Assembly: GCA_012842765.1 (NCBI GenBank)
Contig: DUWJ01000179.1
Coordinates: 1-9,967, forward strand
From: Bacillota bacterium
GTDB lineage: Bacteria; Bacillota; DTU025
Length of the DNA: 9,967 nt
Reading direction: 5' to 3'
Shown here: piece after piece, positions 1-7,033 of the stretch
How the letters are laid out: every line of letters starts with the position of its first letter
How positions within the stretch are numbered: position 1 is the stretch's first letter
Position numbers and translations under genes: made by a program
The notes under the pieces: generated by a model
The model's input: the letters and a program-made list of their open reading frames with translations, nothing else
Database searches by the model: none
What the model was told of the DNA's origin: nothing

Positions 1-95
1 CCTTCCAGGACTATGGCGCCGTCTTTTTCGTAGCATGAGATGTCGCGATTGAGCTTCTTGGCAAGCGACTTTTCGAGAGAAGACGCTTTCGACAT
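1..95 (-). CDS. N-terminal fragment of an unidentified protein, possibly a BON-like segment (partial)
   Basis: Reading the minus strand from the ATG at 95-93 gives about 31 residues beginning MSKASSLEKSLAKKLNRDIS and running off the left edge without a stop. A Shine-Dalgarno-like GGTGAG lies a few bases upstream (about 99-104), which supports this start. The segment has a lysine-rich amphipathic start, then CYEKDGAIVLEG, which resembles the opening strand of BON-like domains that precede some Firmicutes FAD-dependent oxidoreductases. That resemblance is from memory and the fragment is too short to prove it. The gene diverges from the glp operon, so the two share the spacer at 96-773. Confidence 0.5.
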   Translation of the reverse strand, partial: MSKASSLEKSLAKKLNRDISCYEKDGAIVLE

Positions 96-131
96 GATAC
101 TCACCACTCGATAATTAATGGGGAGAGCACT

Positions 132-144
132 GTTTTGCTAAAAC
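132..144. repeat. 13-base perfect inverted repeat, possible operator of the left-edge gene
   Basis: GTTTT and AAAAC flank a central GCT. The repeat lies 37 bases upstream of the minus-strand start codon at 95, a usual operator distance. A short AT-rich repeat like this can occur by chance, and no regulator is visible nearby to pair with it. Confidence 0.25.
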
Positions 145-582
145 TCGGGCATAAGCCTTTGCAGACTGTGGGCAGGGCCCAACAAATTGGTACTAATGAT
201 ACGGATGTACGTACCTTAACACTACTACTTATGGACTCATGTGTCAACCCTGGACTGAATTGGAATGCATGGATAAATAGTCTCATGGGAGTGGGCATCC
301 TGTTTGCCAGCTTAAAGCGGAATATCTATTAAAGCTAGCAAGTTCCGCCGATGGCCAATGGCGGATGGGGATGATGACGGGATTGGCCATGAAAGTGGGC
401 TATGCCGATTTGCTCGGAGCATCATCTGTAAGATGCTGAATGAATCGGCTTTTGACGCGGTTGGGCCTCTTGGGGATTGTGAAGGCACGTGGCATGATAC
501 GATATTCTGTTTTTGGGGATAACCTGTCGTGTATAGAGGATTTTTGGCCCTTTGGGTAGAAAAGCAGGTGGGCATGTGTTAT

Positions 583-588
583 TATACT
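583..588 (+). promoter_or_regulatory. candidate -10 element (TATACT) for the glp operon
   Basis: TATACT differs from the consensus -10 hexamer by one base. No good -35 sits at the usual spacing: the nearest TTG-containing hexamers (about 544 and 552) are too far away. If used, it would give a transcript starting near 595 with a leader of about 180 bases before glpK. Absence of a -35 would fit an activator-dependent promoter, but this is only a candidate. Confidence 0.25.
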
Positions 589-616
589 GTCGTAGTCGGA
601 AAAGGGAAAAGGGATC

Positions 617-685
617 ATGTTAAATAGGACGGAGATTTGGAGAGTCCTACAGCGGGACGGAGCTTACATGGCTTCTGCTCGATGA
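617..685 (+). other. possible 22-residue leader ORF overlapping competing hairpins
   Basis: An ATG at 617 follows AAAGGG and opens a 22-codon frame reading MLNRTEIWRVLQRDGAYMAS and two more residues, ending in TGA at 683-685. Inside it the 8-mer GGACGGAG occurs twice (627-634 and 655-662). GTCCT at 644-648 can pair either with AGGAC at 626-630 (five pairs) or through GTCC with GGAC at 655-658 (four pairs), so the two hairpins exclude each other. A weak CTTC/GAAG stem (672-675 with 684-687) precedes a pyrimidine-rich run, CTTTTCTTTTT. The layout recalls an attenuator or antiterminator leader. The stems are short, and no known riboswitch class was recognised. Confidence 0.2.
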
Positions 686-710
686 AGGGCTTTTCTTTTT
701 GCTCGCTTAG

Positions 711-2279
<1,569 letters not shown>

Positions 2280-2304
2280 GGTGGGAAATCTAGGGGGTAA
2301 CGAT

Positions 2305-3825
2305 ATGGCGGCAACGAAACGGATTACAGCAGATGTTGTTGTTATCGGCGCGGGCATTGTAGGCACTGCCATAGCCCGCGAGCTTTCCAAATATGAGTTG
2401 AGTGTTGTGTTGGTTGAGAAAGAGGCAGATGTGGCCTTTGGCACCACCAAGGCCAATACGGCCCTTGTTCATGCTGGTTATGACGCGGATCCAGGGACTT
2501 TGAAGGCCAAGCTGAACGTGGCCGGCAATGCTCTTTATCCAAAGATCACTCAGGAACTAGGGGTTCTCTACAAGAACACCGGCTCGTTGGTGGTAGCCCT
2601 TGACGAAGATCAGATGCTTCACATTCACGAGCTCAAGATTAGGGGAGAGAAGAATGGTGTGCCGAGGCTCGAGGTCATTCCTGCAGAGCGGTTGCTCGAG
2701 CTTGAGCCGCATGTGAATCCGGATGCGGTTGGCGCGCTCTGGGCTCCCACAGGCGGTATAACCTGCCCGTGGGAGTTGGCCATTGCCTATACAGAAAACG
2801 CGGTCCTCAATGGGGCACGGGTATTGCTAAGTTCGCCGGTGATTGGCATAGATGTGCACGAGGGGCGCGTTACGACAGTCCATTGCCCCAATATCTCTAT
2901 AGATGCGAGGTTCGTCGTGAACGCCGCTGGAGTTTGGGCTGATGACATAGAGAGGATGGCAGGCCGGGATGACTTTGAAGTCACACCCAGACGGGGAGAA
3001 TACTACCTCTTTGACAAGAGGGCTTCTCGTATCGTTGCACGGCCGCTTTTCCCAGTGCCTACGCCGTTCTCCAAAGGGATCGTGGTTGCCCCTACAGTCG
3101 ACGGGAACCTGCTTGCCGGACCCAATTCAGTTTTGACAGGCAGGAAAGATGATTATGCCACAACAGCTCCGGGCCTGGCTGAGGTTTTGGAAGGTGCTAG
3201 GAAGCTCATTCCTGACCTTCCAGTGAGGGAGGCCATTACCAATTTTGCCGGACTTCGCGCAGTAGCCGAACCGGGTGGAGACTTCATCATAGGAGTGTCG
3301 CCCGGTTTGTCAAACTTCATAAATGCAGCAGGCATACAGTCTCCTGGACTTACGGCGGCGCCTGCCATAGCGGAGATGGTCCGCGATATACTGTCAGACG
3401 TCGGCTTGGAGTTGATGGAGAAGCCCGATTTCGATCCCATTCGCAAGCGTCCGCTCCGATTTACCGAATTGACCCGGGAAGAACAGGCACGGATGGTGGC
3501 GGAGGATCCGAAATGGGGCCACATCATATGCAGGTGTGAGACTGTGACCGAGGCCGAGATAGTGGCGGCTTTGCACTCGCCGGTTCCCTGCACCACAGTT
3601 GACGGGGTGAAGTTCCGCACTCGCGCTGGTGCAGGAAGGTGCCAGGGGGGCTTTTGCGGGCCGAGGGTAGTTGCGATCATCGCACGCGAGCTAGGCATTC
3701 CTGTGGAGAAAGTAACTAAAAAGGGCGGCAAATCCCGTATCGTGATGGGACCTAGCAAGGAGCCGCTCCTTGAATGCTCGTGCAGCGTAGAGGGCATGGA
3801 GAAGGAGGTCGGCGACGATGTCTAG
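2305..3825 (+). CDS. glpA: GlpA-like FAD-dependent glycerol-3-phosphate dehydrogenase with BFD-type [2Fe-2S] domain
   Basis: 506-residue flavoprotein, probably oxidising glycerol 3-phosphate to dihydroxyacetone phosphate. It has a DAO-type FAD fold from about residue 10 to 375: the dinucleotide motif GAGIVG (15-20), the acidic strand end VVLVEKE (34-40), the TTKANTALVHAGY loop (47-59) and the closing FAD segment NAAGIQSPGL (340-349). A BFD-like domain follows (about 405-465) with CxC (C409, C411) and CxxxxC (C446, C451), the four ligands expected for a [2Fe-2S] cluster. The tail carries an extra C-S-C (491-493). The ATG at 2305 follows GGGGG (2293-2297), 25 bases after glpK; the frame is open further upstream inside glpK, but that start would lack a ribosome site. 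This domain order is that of anaerobic GlpA subunits. Substrate is inferred from glpK. Related proteins oxidise other 2-hydroxyacids or amino acids, so a different substrate is possible. Confidence 0.88.
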   Translation: MAATKRITADVVVIGAGIVGTAIARELSKYELSVVLVEKEADVAFGTTKANTALVHAGYDADPGTLKAKLNVAGNALYPKITQELGVLYKNTGSLVVALDEDQMLHIHELKIRGEKNGVPRLEVIPAERLLELEPHVNPDAVGALWAPTGGITCPWELAIAYTENAVLNGARVLLSSPVIGIDVHEGRVTTVHCPNISIDARFVVNAAGVWADDIERMAGRDDFEVTPRRGEYYLFDKRASRIVARPLFPVPTPFSKGIVVAPTVDGNLLAGPNSVLTGRKDDYATTAPGLAEVLEGARKLIPDLPVREAITNFAGLRAVAEPGGDFIIGVSPGLSNFINAAGIQSPGLTAAPAIAEMVRDILSDVGLELMEKPDFDPIRKRPLRFTELTREEQARMVAEDPKWGHIICRCETVTEAEIVAALHSPVPCTTVDGVKFRTRAGAGRCQGGFCGPRVVAIIARELGIPVEKVTKKGGKSRIVMGPSKEPLLECSCSVEGMEKEVGDDV

Positions 3826-5155
3826 GATAGAATGCGATGTGGCGGTGATAGGTGCAGGACCGGCTGGTCTGGCGGCTGCGGAGCGGGCGAAACAGTCGGG
3901 CGCCGGCCGTGTGATTCTGTTGGACCGTGATCGCGAGTTGGGCGGAATACTGAATCAGTGCATACACAATGGATTTGGGCTCCAGTTGCTGGCGCAGGAG
4001 CTTACAGGGCCGGAGTATGCGGAGCATTTTATCAACAAGACATTCGATTCCGGAGTAGAGACGATGCTCAATACCATGGTCTTGGATGTAACACGCGACA
4101 GACAGATAATCGCGATCAACAGCGACGAAGGGCTGATGAGGATAGATGCGGAGGCAATCATACTGGCTATGGGCGCTAGGGAGCGCAACCGTGGGGCAGT
4201 AACTATCCCCGGAACGCGGCCCGCGGGAGTTTTCACTGCCGGGGCGGCGCAGCGATTCATCAACATGGAGGGATACATGCCTGGCAGGCGCGTCGTGATT
4301 CTAGGGTCAGGAGATATAGGCCTGATCATGGCGAGGCGTATGACGTGGGAAGGCGCCAAAGTCGAGGCGGTTCTCGAGATACTGCCTTTTCCTTCAGGCT
4401 TGACGAGAAACATAGTCCAATGCCTGGATGACCAGGGGATTCCGCTTTACCTGAGCCACACTGTTATCTCCGTGAAAGGAGAGGAGAGGGTCGAAGGTGT
4501 GACCGTGGCCAGGGTGGACGAAAACCTCAAGCCGGTGCCCGGCTCCGAATGGGACATCGAATGCGACACGCTTCTGCTTTCGATCGGGCTGATACCCGAA
4601 AACGAACTGAGCCGTGAGGCCGGCGTAGAGCTGGATGCGGTCACTGGAGGACCTGTTGTAACAGATGAGATGGAGACATCAGTTCCGGGTATCTTTGCAT
4701 GCGGCAATGTAGTGCACATCCATGACCTGGTCGATAATGTTACCAGGGAGGCCTGGGCAGCCGGGGAGGGTGCGGCAAGGCTCGTGACCGGAAAGCAGCC
4801 GCGAGGTGCCACAATTCGCACTCGCGCCGGAGACGGGATAAGGTATGTGGTTCCACACGTAGTCCATGTGCAAAACCTCGCTGATCGCGACGTGCGTCTC
4901 TTCATGCGGGCAACGCATCCTGCGGAGAACGTGAGGGTGGAGGTTGTGGTCGGCGACAATGTGTTGTTCAGCAAGTTCGAGCGTGTCGTGCGTCCTGCGG
5001 AGATGCTGGCCCTTACTATACCAGCTGGAAAAATCTCTGAGCAGGCAATAGCCGATGCGGGCCGGCGGGGAGAAGAAGGCTCGAAAAACGGTCCTGAACT
5101 TGTGGTGCGCGTAACACCGCGTGACGTTCATAAGAGAGGAGGAGTACAGGCATGA
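3818..5155 (+). CDS. NAD(P)/FAD-dependent oxidoreductase in the GlpB position
   Basis: 445-residue soluble flavoprotein of the pyridine-nucleotide disulfide oxidoreductase fold. It has an FAD motif GAGPAG (12-17) with its acidic partner in VILLDRD (32-38), a GILNQCIHNGFG segment (43-54) typical of the partner subunit of GlpA-like/HcnC-like oxidases, an ATG-type motif ILAMGARER (115-123), a second dinucleotide motif GSGDIG (163-168) for NAD(P), and the closing FAD motif GIFACGNVVHIHDLVDNV (291-308). No CxxC redox disulfide is present. About 115 C-terminal residues form an extra domain I cannot name. It starts eight bases inside the preceding gene and has an excellent AAGGAGGT site (3802-3809). 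Unlike E. coli GlpB, it has a full NAD(P) fold, so it probably links the GlpA-like subunit's electrons to a nucleotide. That role is inference. Confidence 0.85.
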   Translation: MSRIECDVAVIGAGPAGLAAAERAKQSGAGRVILLDRDRELGGILNQCIHNGFGLQLLAQELTGPEYAEHFINKTFDSGVETMLNTMVLDVTRDRQIIAINSDEGLMRIDAEAIILAMGARERNRGAVTIPGTRPAGVFTAGAAQRFINMEGYMPGRRVVILGSGDIGLIMARRMTWEGAKVEAVLEILPFPSGLTRNIVQCLDDQGIPLYLSHTVISVKGEERVEGVTVARVDENLKPVPGSEWDIECDTLLLSIGLIPENELSREAGVELDAVTGGPVVTDEMETSVPGIFACGNVVHIHDLVDNVTREAWAAGEGAARLVTGKQPRGATIRTRAGDGIRYVVPHVVHVQNLADRDVRLFMRATHPAENVRVEVVVGDNVLFSKFERVVRPAEMLALTIPAGKISEQAIADAGRRGEEGSKNGPELVVRVTPRDVHKRGGVQA

Positions 5156-5616
5156 GTGCAGAGATGGACACGGCCGTCATTACTGACAAGACAAAGGAAA
5201 TCAGGGAGCTTACATGCATTGTATGTCCTGTCGGTTGCAGTCTGCAAGCCACTATTGAGGATGGCAATGTCCTAGACGTTGAGGGCAATTCCTGTAAGCG
5301 CGGGCGTGAGTACGCAGTGGATGAGCTGTGCGCCCCGAAAAGGACTGTTACTTCCACGGTGAGGGTGGAAGGCGGGTTTCTTCCGCTCGTGCCTGTGCGC
5401 ACTGCTGCGCCGATTCCCAAGGAAAAGATCGATCAGGCTCTGTTCGAGGTCGCAAAGGCTACCTTGGAGGCGCCTGTAAGAATCCATCAGGTTATCATTG
5501 CAGACGTGGCAGGCACCGGCGTTGACGTGATTGCCAGCAGATCCATGCCGAAAACTGTTGGCACATACCCGGCTTCTGGTGCCAAGACGGTTCTGGTTCA
5601 TGATGCATGCGTGTAA
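5152..5616 (+). CDS. DUF1667 family protein, four-cysteine redox-associated small protein
   Basis: 154-residue protein whose start ATG overlaps the previous stop (ATGA) and follows AGGAGGAG (5137-5144). It contains CxxCxxxC (C22, C25, C29 in TCIVCPVGCS) and a fourth cysteine in NSCKRG (C48). This spacing resembles the N-terminal Fe-S binding segment of molybdopterin oxidoreductases. The rest follows the DUF1667 pattern: a TVTSTVRVEGG strand, VRTAAPIPKEKI (82-93), a helix, then PVRIHQVIIADVAGTGVDVIASR (108-130). About 20 residues after that, rich in Gly/Ala/Val and ending DACV, look longer than the usual family end. It has no signal peptide or membrane segment. The family travels with GlpA-like/GlpB-like pairs, which suggests an Fe-S subunit or assembly partner. 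Its biochemical function is not known to me. Confidence 0.85.
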   Translation: MSAEMDTAVITDKTKEIRELTCIVCPVGCSLQATIEDGNVLDVEGNSCKRGREYAVDELCAPKRTVTSTVRVEGGFLPLVPVRTAAPIPKEKIDQALFEVAKATLEAPVRIHQVIIADVAGTGVDVIASRSMPKTVGTYPASGAKTVLVHDACV

Positions 5617-5625
5617 CTTGGCATT

Positions 5626-5646
5626 GGCGCGGTCTTGTGCCGCGCC
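5626..5646 (+). terminator. GC-rich hairpin ending the glp operon
   Basis: GGCGCGG and CCGCGCC pair perfectly over seven bases around a seven-base loop, starting ten bases after the DUF1667 stop codon. The following bases (TGATTTCATG) are only weakly T-rich, and a five-T run comes about 25 bases later. Position and stem strength support a transcript end or 3' stabiliser. The poor T tract makes pure intrinsic termination uncertain. Confidence 0.6.
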
Positions 5647-6389
5647 TGATTTCATGCCTGAATACCTGCCTTTTTCCTGAAGCTATTTGCGTAGTATGCG
5701 GGATATAGTAGGCAACGGCTGCTCTTCAGTCTACCAAAACGAGCCATGTGGTCGCGTAAGGCCCTCGCAGTTTTTGTCGTTCCTGTCATTGCTGTAGGGG
5801 TTATGCCTGTCGTGGCGTCTTGGGATGCACTGGCGAGCGGGGGCGAGATATATTCGTAGCGGAGCTTGAAGAGGCTGGCTGTCCTACACGTGAGGCTGCC
5901 AATTTCTTAAAACTGATCGCGATTGCCTTGTCCCGGCAGATGACCGGCGCCTACGATGCGGAACTGATTGCTCATACGTGGGGCACAGCTTCCCACGAGA
6001 CCTATTATTGATATGTATCCCCTCCATTTCCTATCAGGCTGCCCCAACCAGGATGCGCTGGTTCTTCCCATTTCCATAGCCTTCCTCGGTGACAAGACTA
6101 GCAGCATCTTTGTGTCCACGTATTCCCTGACGATCTCCTGACCGACGGAAATCGGGTCTCTTTTGTGAGTACACGAGCCTGCTGGGTTCCCGAACTACCT
6201 GTGAGGATAGAAGCCGCTGTCACTCTCCTTTATCTGTGCACGGCAGATGGGCTGGGGGTGTTGTTGAGTATTGAAGGAGAAATGCGTTTTTCAGGGATAT
6301 GGCTGACAAATGCTCTTCTCGGTCGAGTTAACCCCTGATCATTTCCGTTCTCTTAAGCTTGCCGGCAGAAGAAATGTTGCCAGGTCTTT
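5647..6389. other. poorly coding spacer between the glp and metal operons
   Basis: About 740 bases with frequent stops in all frames, bounded by a strong operon end and a weak small ORF. Apart from the possible remnant at 5746-6011 it holds a 42-codon open frame at 6013-6141 with no ribosome site and no recognised product. No tRNA, CRISPR, transposase or inverted terminal repeat was seen. The texture fits a decayed gene or a long regulatory spacer. Confidence 0.4.
5746..6011 (+). pseudogene. possible remnant of a small exported protein, broken by a frameshift
   Basis: ATG at 5746 opens a 37-codon frame reading MWSRKALAVFVVPVIAVGVM followed by PVVASWDAL, a good signal-peptide shape with basic start, hydrophobic core and a possible cleavage near VAS-W. 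It stops at TAG 5857-5859. An overlapping frame (from about 5820 to TGA 6009-6011) then continues for about 60 residues with GRDIFVAELEEAGCPTREA and a helical FLKLIAIALSRQMTGAYDAE stretch that looks like real protein. One frame change near 5835-5855 would join the two into a protein of about 88 residues. No ribosome site is convincing, and I cannot name a family. Both parts could be chance. Confidence 0.25.
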
Positions 6390-6635
6390 ATGCGGGAGAC
6401 AGATTCCCGAGCTCCAAGGCTCAGACGGGATGAGGCTCTTGCCACTGTGAGTAGGTGGTCTGCTGAAGCCGAACGGCCTTATGCACTGGCGAAGTCACTG
6501 CTTACTCAGGACGTCGTTCTTTTACAGCAGTTCCGTGCCCGCCTTGAGGGTAAAGTCATGGGAGCAATCGATATAGTAGCTTTTGGAGTATTGACAAACC
6601 AGCCATTACACCATTATGATATCCTCAATGATTAA
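6390..6635 (+). CDS. weak hypothetical small ORF ahead of the metal operon
   Basis: An 81-codon frame from ATG 6390 with a weak AGGT (6382-6385) four bases ahead. The product is charged and predicted helical (residues about 10-55), ending QPLHHYDILND, with no cysteine, signal peptide or motif I recognise. Its third-codon-position use is not unlike the neighbours. Against it, the near-consensus promoter of the metal operon (6591-6620) lies inside its last 15 codons and the operator repeat spans its stop codon. It may be the tail of a decayed gene or a chance frame. Confidence 0.25.
   Translation: MRETDSRAPRLRRDEALATVSRWSAEAERPYALAKSLLTQDVVLLQQFRARLEGKVMGAIDIVAFGVLTNQPLHHYDILND
6591..6620 (+). 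promoter_or_regulatory. sigma-70-type promoter of the arsR-family/P-type ATPase operon
   Basis: TTGACA (6591-6596) is an exact -35 consensus and TATGAT (6615-6620) is one base from the -10 consensus, with an 18-base spacer. Transcription would begin near 6627, about 55 bases before the GTG start of the repressor. The start falls inside the inverted-repeat operator at 6625-6654. This is the best promoter in the window. Confidence 0.75.
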
Positions 6636-6654
6636 ACGATTGCTTAATCGTTGA
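6625..6654. promoter_or_regulatory. nested inverted-repeat operator for the ArsR/SmtB-family repressor
   Basis: Two overlapping symmetries are visible. The inner one is AACGATT (6635-6641) and AATCGTT (6646-6652) around GCTT, a perfect seven-base inverted repeat. The outer one pairs 6625-6635 (TCAATGATTAA) with 6644-6654 (TTAATCGTTGA), ten of eleven bases matching, around an eight-base spacer. AT-rich repeats with TCAAT/TTGA ends at the transcription start are characteristic of ArsR/SmtB/CadC operators. Binding here would block RNA polymerase at the promoter just upstream. Confidence 0.7.
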
Positions 6655-6682
6655 ATGGCCAGATGGCTCTGGGGGTGTCTGT

Positions 6683-7033
6683 GTGGACGAAGTTGAAGGA
6701 AGAATCCCAGAAGTAGCCGGCATCTCAGAAATATTCCAAATACTTGGTAATGAAACGAGATGCCGAATTCTCTATTTGCTTTCATTCGAGGAGCTTTGCA
6801 CTTGTCATATGGCTGAGATGCTCGGCATTACCATGCCTGCAGTATCTCATCATCTGAGACTTCTAAGGGCCCATCGCCTTGTGAAGACGCGGCCAGAAGG
6901 CAAGCATGTATATTATTCTCTTGCTGATGAGCATGTTTTGACACTGATACAGGTGGCCCAGGAGCATTACGAAGAGGAAGGCTTGCTTGGGGCAGAAAGT
7001 GGAGGATGCGGAGATGGCGGGAGAGAATCATAG
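6683..7033 (+). CDS. ArsR/SmtB-family metal-sensing transcriptional repressor (CadC/SmtB-like)
   Basis: 116-residue winged-helix protein with a GTG start preceded by GGGGGTG (6671-6677); no in-frame ATG precedes the DNA-binding core. The core runs from ILGNETRCRILYLL (20-33) through ELCTCHMAEMLG (37-48) and the recognition helix PAVSHHLRLLRAH (52-64) to the wing KTRPEGKHVYYSL (68-80). Two metal sites look intact. C39-x-C41 matches the alpha-3 CxC of CadC. D82, H84, H95 and E98 match the alpha-5 Zn site of SmtB (D104, H106, H117, E120) with identical spacing. The N-terminus lacks the extra cysteines of S. aureus CadC, while one cysteine (C109) sits in a glycine-rich tail. It overlaps the exporter gene by 20 bases and is probably autorepressing. 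Expected inducers are Zn, Cd or Pb. Confidence 0.93.
   Translation: MDEVEGRIPEVAGISEIFQILGNETRCRILYLLSFEELCTCHMAEMLGITMPAVSHHLRLLRAHRLVKTRPEGKHVYYSLADEHVLTLIQVAQEHYEEEGLLGAESGGCGDGGRES

Noticed and set aside
346..365. CCGCC/GGCGG inverted repeat considered as a terminator
   Set aside because: No gene ends just upstream on either strand and no T-run follows. It is probably chance.
312..618. Minus-strand frames of 72 and 87 codons in the glp upstream spacer
   Set aside because: They overlap each other in different frames, lack ribosome sites, and their compositions do not look like folded proteins.
6180..6200. GGTTCCCGAAC considered as a tRNA T-arm
   Set aside because: No matching acceptor, D-arm or anticodon arm could be built around it.
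6987..7013. TTG start nine codons upstream for the P-type ATPase
   Set aside because: No ribosome site precedes it, while GGAGG at 7001-7005 points to the ATG at 7014.
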